Shown in pieces: positions 30,202 to 38,818 of a stretch of DNA of 52,128 nucleotides; within the stretch, counting starts at the first letter, position 1; the number at the start of each line of letters is the position of its first letter. Both the position numbers and the translations under genes were made by a program. The stretch comes from an uncultured Angelakisella sp. (GTDB lineage Bacteria; Bacillota; Clostridia; Oscillospirales; Ruminococcaceae): the NCBI GenBank assembly GCA_910585535.1, contig CAJUFK010000009.1, positions 1 through 52,128 on the forward strand, in the 5' to 3' direction. The notes beneath the pieces were generated by a model. The model searched no databases. It was not told the DNA's origin and saw nothing but the letters and a program-made list of their open reading frames with translations.

Positions 30202-31564
30202 CAGCCCAGGGTAAGGGATTTGGGTTCCTTTTTGAAATGGGCTGCGGTTAGGTAAAACACTAACAGCCATCGCCACGGTAGGGGCCGGACACCAGATAGG
30301 CAAGGTCAAGAAGGTGCTGATTGTGGCACCCACCAGCGTCTGTGCTGTCTGGCCGAAGGAGTTCAGTGACTATGCCGATTTCAAGTACACAGTTAAGGTG
30401 CTGCTTGGCGACAAACAGTCCCGCCTTAAAGCCCTGGATGACTTAGAGAAGTTCCCTTTTCCCGCACTGAAAGTGGCCGTTATCAATTATGAATCCACTT
30501 GGCGGGATGACATCTTCGACCGGCTTCTTGCCTTTGATGCGGATCTGATCATCGCTGATGAAAGCCAACGAATCAAGACCCATGATGCAGCCCAAAGCAA
30601 GGCTATGCACCAGTTGGGGGACAAGGCCAGGTATAAACTGATTCTCTCCGGAACCCCGGTGCAGAACGAGGCTGTGGACATCTTCAGCCAATACCGTTTC
30701 CTTGATCCCACCATCTTCGGTCAGAACTTCTACGCTTTCCGGGGACGGTACTGTGTGATGGGCGGATTCAACCGCCGGAAGATCGTGCAGTACCGCGACC
30801 TGGACACCCTGGTCAAAAAGGAACACAGCATCGCCTACCGGGTGACCAAGGAGGAGGCCCTCGACCTACCGGAACAGACCTTTGGGAACAGGTACATCGC
30901 CCTCAGCAAAAAAGAGCGGAGTATCTACGACAGGCTCCGGCGGGACAGCTTCGCCGAGTTGGACGGCGGCGGCACCATCACGGCTACCACCGTCCTCACT
31001 AAGCTGCTCCGGCTTCAGCAGTTCACCGGGGGCTTTCTGGTGGAGGACGATGCCGCAAAACCCCAGCTGGTAAGCCGGGGCAAGCTGGACGCCTTGGCCG
31101 ACATCATCCAGGACTATGTGGTGGAGGGCAAGAAAAAGCTGGTGATTTTCGCCCGATTCATCCCGGAGGTGATGGAGATCATCAAGCTGGCCAATGACAT
31201 CGCTGGCAAGCATGGGATGCAAACAGTGGCTATCTACGGGGGCATCGAAAAAAGGCTGCGGGGCAACATTGTTCAGCAGTTCCAGACTGACCCGGCCACC
31301 ATGGTCTTTGTGGGTCAGATCGACACAGCAGGAACCGGCATCACCCTGACCGCCGCCGACACCTGTGTTTATTACAGCGTGAACTTCAACTACGCCACCT
31401 ACGAACAGAGCCTCTCCCGGATCCACCGAATCGGGCAGCGGTATCCCTGCACCTACATCCACCTGGTAGCAGAAAAAACAGTGGATGAGCTGATCCTAAA
31501 GTCGCTGGCCACCAAGGAAGACTTGGCGAAAACCATCGTGGATGACTGGCGGCAATTCTTTTAG
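30198..31564 (+). pseudogene. SNF2-type helicase, main part, frameshifted in Walker A
   Basis: From ATG 30198 the reading is TAQGKGFGFLFEMGCG, then TAG at 30249. Skipping the five bases TAGGT (30249-30253) continues as KTLTAIATVG, completing the Walker A motif GCGKT. The rest is an otherwise intact SNF2 helicase: VLIVAPTSVCAVWP, the DEAH-type box IIADESQ, LILSGTPVQN, and motif VI QSLSRIHRIGQRYP. A truncated form could start at GTG 30314 but would lack Walker A and so ATPase activity. Such proteins are replication or recombination helicases in phages. The N-terminus appears to be at 26033-26395. Confidence 0.8.
30200..30205. repeat. Right GACAGC copy at the helicase split
   Basis: Second copy of the 6-bp sequence at 26380-26385. 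It overlaps the DUF3102 stop codon and precedes the resumed helicase reading TAQGKGFGFLF. Confidence 0.5.
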
Positions 31565-31576
31565 AGGGGGTCTAAT

Positions 31577-31801
31577 GTGAGCAAGAAAACGAAACTCTGC
31601 CCTTTCAGAAGGGTGATTGAGAGGGAAAATGACGGCATAACCGGTAAGACGGTTGAACGGGAACGGTTTCAGCCCTGTATCAGACACAGGTGTATGGCCT
31701 ATGTGTTCACCTCGCCCATCTTTCGGATGAGCGAGGTGAATGACCCCGTCAACTGGGGATGCGCTCGGTTGCTGAAGGGGGACACTGACAATGGGATCTA
31801 A
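31577..31801 (+). CDS. Small Cys-containing phage protein
   Basis: 74 residues from GTG 31577 with GAGGGGG at good distance. Cysteines in KLCPFRR, PCIRHRCMAY and WGCARLL could bind zinc. Basic N-terminus; no known family. Lies 12 nt after the helicase stop codon in the replication operon. Confidence 0.6.
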   Translation: MSKKTKLCPFRRVIERENDGITGKTVERERFQPCIRHRCMAYVFTSPIFRMSEVNDPVNWGCARLLKGDTDNGI

Positions 31802-31839
31802 AAAACCGGGTATATCATCATACAGAAAGGGTGAGGAAA

Positions 31840-32274
31840 ATGGCGCTGATCGATATGATCAGAGAATATCAGATTCTTCTGGAACGGAAGGATGACCTGG
31901 CCGAGCAGACCAAGGCCAATAACGCCGCCATCGAGGCGGCGAAGGCGGAGATCGCCCAGCAGATGGTGGATGAGGACATCCCCCGCATCTCCACCGGCGG
32001 CTATTGCTTCAGCCTGACCGCAAAAACCTCCTACGCCAAGCGATCCGAGGCGGAACTGGCCGAAAGCGGCCTTGACTTCCTTGAGGTTCTCCGGGAGGAG
32101 GGCCTGGGAGACATCATCGTAGAGAAGGTAGACCCCCGCACCCTCCAGTCCACGGTCAAAGCCTATGTGGAAGACCACGGGGAACTGAGCGAGGGCCTGG
32201 ACGCCGTGATCCGCAGCTATGACTACAATGACATCACCCGAAGACGAGAAACAGCAGGGAGGACAAAAAAGTGA
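31840..32274 (+). CDS. Conserved-looking early phage protein, helical
   Basis: 144 residues from ATG 31840; an in-frame GTG at 31831 overlaps the AAAGGGTGAGG ribosome site. The N-terminal 50 residues are a coiled coil (YQILLERKDDLAEQTKANNA), then a beta-hairpin (RISTGGYCFSLTAKTSY) and helical C-terminus. The layout recalls phage nuclease-inhibitor (Gam-like) or recombination accessory proteins, but I cannot name a family. Its end overlaps the next start by 4 nt, in the same operon as the SSB-like protein. Confidence 0.55.
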   Translation: MALIDMIREYQILLERKDDLAEQTKANNAAIEAAKAEIAQQMVDEDIPRISTGGYCFSLTAKTSYAKRSEAELAESGLDFLEVLREEGLGDIIVEKVDPRTLQSTVKAYVEDHGELSEGLDAVIRSYDYNDITRRRETAGRTKK

Positions 32275-32780
32275 ACGAAAACTACGAACAGATGGAACTG
32301 GATACCCGCACGGCGCTGGATACCGCCATCGAGGTGGTGGCAAAGGATTCCATCCAGACCGTCCTGGAGATGATCCAGAAGCACCACCGGCAGGTCGCAC
32401 GGGAAACCCAGACCGCCCCGCCTTTTGTCCGCAACCGGCACGAAGCCTATGGCATCGCCGCCGAGCAGTTGGTGAAGATCAGTATGGCAGTCAAAGCGAT
32501 CCAAAAAGACACCGACAAACTGCTCGGTACCCTTTCCGACCCCAACTTTAATGCGGTTGAGGCCACAAGCTCGATTGTAAACAGCACCACCATGGCGGCT
32601 CAGATCTTGATCAATGCCGCTGCCGAAATGCAGCGTACCCTCGACAACCTCTACGCAGCCGAATTGACTGCAGAGGACATCATCATGCCACTGGAAGCCG
32701 CTCTGGCAGAGGCAGAATTTCAGGAAGCCGACCCCGCTGATGTGGAGACCGCAGAAGAAAAAGAAATGGAGGATGAATGA
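32271..32780 (+). CDS. Helical phage protein before the SSB-like gene
   Basis: 169 residues from GTG 32271 with GGGAGG upstream. Long helices with regular heptads throughout and a strongly acidic C-terminus (EFQEADPADVETAEEKEMED). No motif recognised. Translational overlaps of 4 nt at both ends couple it to its neighbours, so it probably works with the SSB-like protein in replication. Confidence 0.6.
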   Translation: MNENYEQMELDTRTALDTAIEVVAKDSIQTVLEMIQKHHRQVARETQTAPPFVRNRHEAYGIAAEQLVKISMAVKAIQKDTDKLLGTLSDPNFNAVEATSSIVNSTTMAAQILINAAAEMQRTLDNLYAAELTAEDIIMPLEAALAEAEFQEADPADVETAEEKEMEDE

Positions 32781-33685
32781 TGATGACCACCACGAAAAAG
32801 ACCACTGCGCTTGCCGTTGTTGACAGCTTTCAGCTTGTCGACCGCTACGAGGGCATCGACCCGGAACTGATGGCGGAACTACAGGATGAACTATCCGACC
32901 TCGATCCGGAAAGCGGGATCACCTGCCGCCAGATCAAGGTCCCCAGTGGCGGAGGCATCGCCTACGAGGTCCAGGGCGAAGAGGAAGGCGATGCGGAGCC
33001 CATGAAGGAAATCCTTGGGGTGATCGTGTTTACCCACCGACTGAGCGGGTATTGGCCCGGCTCCTTCGGCTCCGCCAAGGATGCCAAGGATAAGATCCCG
33101 GTCTGTTCCAGCATGGATGGTAAAACAGGATTCAACCCCAGCACCGGCGAAGTAACGGTCTGCGAAAACTGTCCATACAACCAATATGGGACTGGCACGG
33201 ATGAAAAAGGTAATCCCAGCAGAGGCAAAGCGTGCAAAAATATGCGCCGCATCTACCTGCTGATGGACGGCGATCCCAATTTGTACCTCTTATCGGTGCC
33301 GCCCACATCCATCAAGGATGTGAACAAACAGCTGGCGAAGATCCTCGCCAGCGGAACACCTTACACGGGAATCATCGTGAGCCTTACTTTGGAAAAAGCA
33401 AAAAACAGCAACGGGGTGGAGTATAGCAAGGTAGCAGTAAAAAAGAGCGGCCTCCTTCCTCCTGCTATCGCCGCCCAGGTGGTGCAGCTGCGGAGTCAGA
33501 TCAAAATGCAGTATCAGAGCATGGCTATTACGCTGGACGATTACAACACTGCTGCACCAGATCAGAGCGGAGACCGTGGCGAGGCCAAGGAGCCTGCGCT
33601 TGAAGAAGCTCCATCCCCCAGCACGGAGGGGGCCATTTTCGAGGATGCACCGCCCCCCAGCGATGATGACCTTCCCTTTGCGTAA
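32777..33685 (+). CDS. Putative phage single-stranded DNA-binding protein
   Basis: 302 residues. The core (about 50-240) is beta-rich with a possible zinc site (PVCSSMDG, VCENCPYNQYG, KACKNMRR). The C-terminus is an acidic, disordered tail ending in DDDLPFA, closely like the DDDIPF tip by which bacterial SSB recruits repair and replication proteins. With its place directly before the primase gene, a phage SSB is the best reading. No OB fold can be proven by eye. Confidence 0.6.
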   Translation: MMMTTTKKTTALAVVDSFQLVDRYEGIDPELMAELQDELSDLDPESGITCRQIKVPSGGGIAYEVQGEEEGDAEPMKEILGVIVFTHRLSGYWPGSFGSAKDAKDKIPVCSSMDGKTGFNPSTGEVTVCENCPYNQYGTGTDEKGNPSRGKACKNMRRIYLLMDGDPNLYLLSVPPTSIKDVNKQLAKILASGTPYTGIIVSLTLEKAKNSNGVEYSKVAVKKSGLLPPAIAAQVVQLRSQIKMQYQSMAITLDDYNTAAPDQSGDRGEAKEPALEEAPSPSTEGAIFEDAPPPSDDDLPFA

Positions 33686-33767
33686 ATATCTGGAGGATCT
33701 TGGCGTGGCGGGTGCCGCTTTCTGGCGGCATCCGCCCAAGCATACAAAAACGGAATGGCGGTGGTGA
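33663..33767 (+). CDS. Possible 34-residue overlapping peptide
   Basis: A short frame beginning inside the end of the SSB-like gene (ATGATG 33663-33668) and ending 3 nt before the primase start. It reads FPLRKYLEDLGVAGAAFWRH then HTKTEWRW. It might couple translation of primase to the upstream gene. No clear ribosome site, so weak. Confidence 0.3.
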   Translation: MMTFPLRKYLEDLGVAGAAFWRHPPKHTKTEWRW

Positions 33768-33770
33768 AAC

Positions 33771-36473
33771 ATGGCGGCGAGGGATGGCATAGACCTCGAC
33801 AGGATTGTAGACTACAGAGCGGAATACACCGCTGTCATAGCAAAGCACAAAATCACAGGCGATAATTTAATTGGCCTCTGCCCTTTCCATGATGATAAAA
33901 ACAACAGCTTTTCGGTGGACCTGAAAACCGGAAAATGGCACTGTTTTGCGGAGGATGAAGGCGGAAATTTCGTGTCCTTTTGGGCCAAAATCAATGGCAT
34001 AGACACCAGAACAGCCTACAAAGAAATACTGGAGAAATATGGCGTAAGCCAGGAAAAGCAGAAGCCGGCCAAAAGGGAAAATCAGTCTCTTGGGCGGGAT
34101 GTTTCGTCATATACCTTGGAGCAATATAGCGAGGATAAGAAACTCCCCCTGTCATTTTTGGGGAAGACCTGCGGCCTTTCGACGGGCAGAGATCGTGATG
34201 GCACGACCTACCTAAAAATCCCATATTTTGGAACGGATGGCCAAGAAGCGTTATGCCGAAAGCGGTATGCAAAAAAGGAATTTCGATGGGGCTATGGCTC
34301 CAAGGGCAAGATCATTCCCTACGGCGTATGGAGACTCCAGGAATTTGAGGAGCCCGGTTACTGCGTTCTGGTCGAGGGCGAGAGCGACACCCAAAGCCTC
34401 TGGCGCATGGGGATCCCCGCTATTGGTATAGCAGGCGCTACCCTCTTCAAGGCCGAGCAGACGGAATATTTCAAGGGACTGAGACTTTACATCCATCAAG
34501 AGCCTGACACCGGAGGGCAAACTTTTACGGACAGGGTGTTTCGCTGCCTTCATGACGGAGGCTTCACTGGGGAAGTTTACCGCTGGAACTGCAGGTCGCT
34601 GGGGGAAAAGGATCCGTCGGACATTTACATAAAGCACGACCGGGATAATGGCGCACGGCTGATCCGGCAGTTGCTGGACGGCGCTGAGCGAATCAACCTG
34701 GAAGAATACCTTCTCCCGGAGGCCATAGCCGGAGCGCCCATCACTCTGCGGCAGCCAGAGGGCTACATCTACTCGGACAAGGGTATCAGCATCATCGACC
34801 AAAAGACCCTGCGCCCTGTTTCCGTTTGCCGGACACCCATCATTTTGACCAAGCGACTCAAAAGCCTCGAAACCGGCGATGAGAAGATGGAGATCGCCTT
34901 CAAGCGGGATGATAAATGGCATACCGCCATATTCCCCCGCTCCACCATTTTCTCCAGCAGGAAGATTACTGACCTGTCAGATCTCGGATGCACCATTACC
35001 AGCGAGAACGCCAAGCAGGTGGTGAAATTTCTCGGCGCTCTGGAAGCGGAAAATATTGACCTTATCCCCATGAATGATTCAACATCGACCCTTGGCTGGC
35101 AACCAGGTCGACGGTTCCTTCCTGGCCACGACAAAGGAATCACTTTGGACATCGATCCGTCCCAAAGAGGTATGGCGGCGGCATACTGCCAGAACGGCAG
35201 CTTCGAGCGATGGATTGAGAGAATGGCCCCGCACCGGGCAAGGAACAAATTCCGGTTCATTCTGGCCGCTTCCTTCGCCGCCCCGCTTCTGCGGATCTTG
35301 AAGCAGAGGATATTCTTTGTGTACAACTGGGGCGGCTCCAAGGGCGGCAAGACCGCGGCCCTCAAAGCGGCGCTTTCGGCCTGGGGCGATCCTGAGCGAC
35401 TTATGGCCAGCTTCAATGCCACCCAGGTCGGCCTCGAACGGATGGCCTCGTTTTACTGTGATCTGCCTCTTGGCATTGACGAGCGACAGCTGGCCGGAAC
35501 GCAGCAGGGCGCATTGGAGAAGATTGTCTACATGATTTCCAGCGGTACTGGCAAGATTAGAGGCAGCAAGACCGGGGGACTTCAAACCTTGTATCAATGG
35601 CGGACAGTTGCGCTGGCCACCGGCGAGGAACCCCTCAGCACCGAAACTACACAGACCGGCGTCAGCACCCGTGTCCTCGAAATTTACGGCGGTCCGTTCG
35701 ACAACGAAACCGATGCATCGCTCATGCATCAACAGGCCGTGCTGGACTGCGGCTGGGCTGGACCCGCTTTCGTTGGGCGGATAATGGCCATGGATGAACG
35801 ACAGATTGTGGAGGATTATGAGCGAATGCTGGCCTATGTTCGTGACATCAGCGAAGGAAAAAATGGCGCCCACATCGCCGGCATCTCTACTGTAGCCTTA
35901 GCCGACGCTATGATTGACAAATGGTTCTTCGGCGGCAGCGAGGCTGCCTCGTGGGCCATGGCCCAGCAGATGGCAGCGGATATTCTGCTTAACCAAGTGG
36001 AGAGTAACACCATGGACGTCAATGAAAATGCCACCCAATTTATTGTGGACTGGATCTTAGCCAATAAAGCATACTTCGGACCCAACGCAATAGGTACCTG
36101 TCTCGGCTTCACCAGTGAGAGTGGCAATACCGTTTACATCTTTCCCTCCATGCTCAACCAGGCGCTGACCAGAGCAGGATACAGCAGCCCCCGGAAAATC
36201 ATGAAATATTTGGCGGAACAGGGCCTCATCACGGTGGGGGTGGACAAGCGCACAGGGAAAAAGACCTATTCTGTGTTGCGATGGTTTGGAGGTCGAAACA
36301 CCCGGCTTGTGGAATTCAAAATCGGTCAGATCTCTGAGCAAAAAGACCTCATAGATGATGTCGATGAAATAGAGGATGTTGGTCAATATCCACCCATGCC
36401 ACAGGGGTCGGAGTACCAGCAAGAAAAGTTCTATGAAGTTCCAAACGATGAATGCAGCGATTTACCATTCTAA
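33771..36473 (+). CDS. Phage primase-helicase (CHC2 zinc finger, TOPRIM, DUF927)
   Basis: 900 residues. Residues about 1-90 hold a DnaG-type zinc finger (LCPFHDDKNNSFSV, WHCFAEDEGG). A TOPRIM domain follows (VLVEGESDTQSLWRMG at about 200). From about 320 on it is a DUF927 ATPase with Walker A NWGGSKGGKTAALK and a Walker B-like PLGIDERQ, and a winged C-terminal part. It should prime and unwind the phage origin. The last residues, DECSDLPF, copy the SSB-type tip, which is unusual for a primase. The adjacent 36474-36805 region has iterons, so the origin is probably right after this gene. Confidence 0.88.
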   Translation: MAARDGIDLDRIVDYRAEYTAVIAKHKITGDNLIGLCPFHDDKNNSFSVDLKTGKWHCFAEDEGGNFVSFWAKINGIDTRTAYKEILEKYGVSQEKQKPAKRENQSLGRDVSSYTLEQYSEDKKLPLSFLGKTCGLSTGRDRDGTTYLKIPYFGTDGQEALCRKRYAKKEFRWGYGSKGKIIPYGVWRLQEFEEPGYCVLVEGESDTQSLWRMGIPAIGIAGATLFKAEQTEYFKGLRLYIHQEPDTGGQTFTDRVFRCLHDGGFTGEVYRWNCRSLGEKDPSDIYIKHDRDNGARLIRQLLDGAERINLEEYLLPEAIAGAPITLRQPEGYIYSDKGISIIDQKTLRPVSVCRTPIILTKRLKSLETGDEKMEIAFKRDDKWHTAIFPRSTIFSSRKITDLSDLGCTITSENAKQVVKFLGALEAENIDLIPMNDSTSTLGWQPGRRFLPGHDKGITLDIDPSQRGMAAAYCQNGSFERWIERMAPHRARNKFRFILAASFAAPLLRILKQRIFFVYNWGGSKGGKTAALKAALSAWGDPERLMASFNATQVGLERMASFYCDLPLGIDERQLAGTQQGALEKIVYMISSGTGKIRGSKTGGLQTLYQWRTVALATGEEPLSTETTQTGVSTRVLEIYGGPFDNETDASLMHQQAVLDCGWAGPAFVGRIMAMDERQIVEDYERMLAYVRDISEGKNGAHIAGISTVALADAMIDKWFFGGSEAASWAMAQQMAADILLNQVESNTMDVNENATQFIVDWILANKAYFGPNAIGTCLGFTSESGNTVYIFPSMLNQALTRAGYSSPRKIMKYLAEQGLITVGVDKRTGKKTYSVLRWFGGRNTRLVEFKIGQISEQKDLIDDVDEIEDVGQYPPMPQGSEYQQEKFYEVPNDECSDLPF

Positions 36474-36805
36474 ACATTACCATCTGATGTTAGTTGTTAG
36501 GTGTTCAGTTAGGTGTGCGGTTAGGTGTGCGGCGGAAAATAAAGCTGTGATGCGGGTTTAGTGACATTCCTAACACCTATAACACCTAAAATAACCTATA
36601 ACACATTATTTATAGAAATTTTGCAATTTGCATTCATTCCATGCACAATTGCACAATTTTTATAAAAAGGGGGGTATGTTTCAAATTAGGTGTGCGGCGC
36701 AAAAAAACGACATAAACCTTGGTGAAAAGCGGATCCGTCGCCGAACACCTATTTTCGGAGTAGATGTGCGGTGGCCCAAAATTGACATCAAAAGGGAAAT
36801 GCAGA
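36474..36805. repeat. Iteron region, candidate phage replication origin
   Basis: No gene. Three 12-bp tandem copies: TTAGGTGTTCAG (36497-36508), TTAGGTGTGCGG (36509-36520) and the same again (36521-36532). A fourth exact copy is at 36686-36697. Reverse copies: TAACACCTAT (36571-36580), TAACACCTAA (36580-36589) and CCGAACACCTA (36741-36751). A degenerate copy is near 36760. Between them 36587-36668 is very AT-rich, suitable for strand opening. Directly after the primase-helicase gene, this is the classic layout of an origin. Confidence 0.7.
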
Positions 36806-36985
36806 ATGAAAAACGGCATTGGAATAGTGACCTGCGGAAATTGCGGCAGCAAGACATCGGTTTTATGGCCAGGGCATAAGTATAAAATGCCTTGCCCACA
36901 TTGTGGAAAGCCCTTGAACATCCATAGGCAACGCCTTAAAAAGTTCGAAGAAATAAAGGAGGCGAGATTTTATGATTCTGTTTAA
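36806..36985 (+). CDS. 59-residue zinc-ribbon protein
   Basis: Starts at ATG 36806 with AAAAGGG upstream. Two CxxC knuckles, VTCGNCGSKTSVLW and PCPHCGKPLNI, form a zinc ribbon; the C-terminus is a basic helix (RQRLKKFEEIKEAR). First gene after the origin-like region. Possibly a nucleic-acid-binding accessory protein; no specific family. Confidence 0.65.
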   Translation: MKNGIGIVTCGNCGSKTSVLWPGHKYKMPCPHCGKPLNIHRQRLKKFEEIKEARFYDSV

Positions 36986-37481
36986 TGGGACCATCGACTG
37001 TAACAAGTGTGGGCAGCAGTTTACTGTGGACGATTCCTGCCTGGGGTCGATTCGGGACGGCGACCTGGAAATACAATATTTTTCCTGCCCAGCCTGCGGT
37101 GTTAAGTACCACGTCCTCACCACCAACGGCAAGATGAGGGAACTAATTGAGCAGAGGAAGGCTGTGCAACTGAAAATCAGGTTGGCCCGCACCAAGAAAT
37201 TTAAGGAACGCACCTTCAAAAAGTACCTGCGGGAATATGAGCGGCTCAAGGATGAGCAGGAAAAGATGCGCCCTGAACTTAAGGCTAAAGGTGAGAGGTT
37301 TTTGGAGTATATGCAAACGACAAGAACTGAAGCAGATTCCATAGATGAAAAGATTGAGTATTGGCACACCCATGAAACTGGAAACACACTTTCAGAGTTC
37401 TTGAAAATGACCGACGAAGAATACAGCGACTTCATTAAAACCTCAAAACTCCCAAAAAGAATGGAGGACAAAAAAGAATGA
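36972..37481 (+). CDS. Zinc-ribbon coiled-coil protein
   Basis: 169 residues with AAAGGAGG before the ATG; its start overlaps the previous gene by 14 nt. N-terminal zinc ribbon (CNKCGQQF at about 10 and SCPACGVKYH at about 39), then a long charged coiled coil (about 60-130). Family not recognised. It is translationally tied to the HD protein gene (4-nt overlap). Confidence 0.6.
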   Translation: MILFNGTIDCNKCGQQFTVDDSCLGSIRDGDLEIQYFSCPACGVKYHVLTTNGKMRELIEQRKAVQLKIRLARTKKFKERTFKKYLREYERLKDEQEKMRPELKAKGERFLEYMQTTRTEADSIDEKIEYWHTHETGNTLSEFLKMTDEEYSDFIKTSKLPKRMEDKKE

Positions 37482-38209
37482 ATACCGAATGCAACATCAT
37501 CCGATTTGAATCGGAACTGATCAAGGTTCAGCGCCCCGGCATGGACAAGCTCATGGAGTACATCAAAAAGAGCGACTTCTACACGGCCCCGGCCAGCACC
37601 AAATATCACCTCTCCACCCCCGGCGGATTGCTTCAGCACAGCCTCAATGTTCTGGATGCCCTGCGGGGTCTCCTGCTGTGGAACCAGAGCGATAGCCGCT
37701 GGGAGTACCTCGCCGCCGGGAAAGTGGTGGACACCATCCCGGATGAGAGCGTGACCATTATGGCGCTGCTCCACGACATCTGCAAGACCTATTTCTACGG
37801 GACCAGCGCCCGGAATGTGAAAAACGAACAGACCGGCAGATGGGAGAAGATGCCCTTCTACACCGTGAACGACCGGATGCCGCTGGGCCACGGCCCAAAG
37901 AGCGCCATGATCATCAAGCAGTATACCTCCCTCACTAATCAAGAGATGTACGCCATCTGGCACCATATGGGCTTCAATGGGAACAGGGACAACGATGCGG
38001 CGGTTGGCCAGAGCATAGAGCAGTATCCCGCCGTCCTTGCCCTTCAGACAGCGGATATGATGGCCAGCCGGTTCATGGAGAGCGAACAGGGAAATCGGGA
38101 GTTGTTCGCCGACGCCCCGGTCCCGGCCTCCGCCGGCGAGTGGGCGGACAGCCAAGCGGCTGGAGAGCCGGTCTTCGAGGAGGCGCTGCCGCTGAGTGAG
38201 GGGACGTGA
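37478..38209 (+). CDS. HD-domain phosphohydrolase-like protein
   Basis: 243 residues. HD-domain signatures: GGLLQHSLNVLDALRG (first His), then IMALLHDICKTYFYG (the HD doublet), IWHHMGF and a late LQTADMMASR (Asp). These ligands bind the metal pair that cleaves phosphate esters, often in nucleotides or cyclic nucleotides. Phage members may adjust nucleotide pools or remove host alarm nucleotides; here the substrate is unknown. The C-terminal 40 residues are acidic and probably disordered. Confidence 0.8.
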   Translation: MNTECNIIRFESELIKVQRPGMDKLMEYIKKSDFYTAPASTKYHLSTPGGLLQHSLNVLDALRGLLLWNQSDSRWEYLAAGKVVDTIPDESVTIMALLHDICKTYFYGTSARNVKNEQTGRWEKMPFYTVNDRMPLGHGPKSAMIIKQYTSLTNQEMYAIWHHMGFNGNRDNDAAVGQSIEQYPAVLALQTADMMASRFMESEQGNRELFADAPVPASAGEWADSQAAGEPVFEEALPLSEGT

Positions 38210-38457
38210 TTGTTGTGAAATTTATGAGCTTCACCGGAGCCAACTTTACCGGTTTTTTGGGGCAGAGTTTTCGGTTTCAAACGCTGAACGATGATGGTGA
38301 GATTGCTGGAAGTGTACTGTCGGGGCAGGTGAAACGGATATTCCGGCAGGGGCGGCAGACCTGCGTGGAACTCTACATACCGGCCAAGAAATGCACCCAC
38401 ACCCATGAGGCCAAGCGGATCTATTTCAAGGGTTGGGTCGCAGGGGGGCGCGAATAG
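38206..38457 (+). CDS. Small beta-rich phage protein
   Basis: 83 residues, starting at a GTG that overlaps the HD gene stop codon (GTGA). Pattern of strands GQSFRFQTLND, SGQVKRIFRQGRQTCVELYI and EAKRIYFKGWV suggests a small barrel or SH3-like fold. No family recognised. The end overlaps the next start (TAGTG). Confidence 0.55.
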   Translation: MIVVKFMSFTGANFTGFLGQSFRFQTLNDDGEIAGSVLSGQVKRIFRQGRQTCVELYIPAKKCTHTHEAKRIYFKGWVAGGRE

Positions 38458-38588
38458 TGAAATACTGCTGCAACGAGTGCAAGAATAAGGATTGCCCAGT
38501 CAACTACAAAAATGCGCCAAAGGGAGTAAGAATTGAACTTGCCGCCCTTTGTGGTTCGAAACAGTGCAAGGGCTATCAAAGACCATAG
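38457..38588 (+). CDS. 43-residue Cys-rich protein
   Basis: Starts at GTG 38457, sharing one base with the previous stop codon, and ends at TAG 38588. It reads MKYCCNECKNKDCPVNYKNA and ends ALCGSKQCKGYQRP, with six cysteines in pairs, likely binding one or two zinc ions. Tight coupling to its neighbours supports it as a real gene despite its size. Function unknown. Confidence 0.5.
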   Translation: MKYCCNECKNKDCPVNYKNAPKGVRIELAALCGSKQCKGYQRP

Positions 38589-38599
38589 GAGGAAACATA

Positions 38600-38818
38600 A
38601 TGCCGAAAAAGTACATAGACAACCGCGGCTGGAAGTACCAGGTTATGAGCGGTCTCGGCGAAAACACCTTCAAGGCCCGGTACCAGCGGCCGGAGAAACA
38701 CGGCGATGCCGGCTGGAGAGGACTGTCCACTGTTCCATGGCGCGGAAGCCGTGAGGAAGCCCAGACCGACTTAGATCAGTTGGCTGCGAAAAAGGGGTGG
38801 GTAGAATGGATGGATTGA
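38600..38818 (+). CDS. Small phage protein, 72 residues
   Basis: ATG 38600 follows AGGAGG. It begins MPKKYIDNRGWKYQVMSGLG and has an aromatic, basic core (FKARYQRPEKHGDAGWRGL) and a helical acidic end (EEAQTDLDQLAAKKGWVEW). Looks like a compact nucleic-acid or protein-binding module; no family recognised. It overlaps the HAD gene start by 13 nt. Confidence 0.55.
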   Translation: MPKKYIDNRGWKYQVMSGLGENTFKARYQRPEKHGDAGWRGLSTVPWRGSREEAQTDLDQLAAKKGWVEWMD

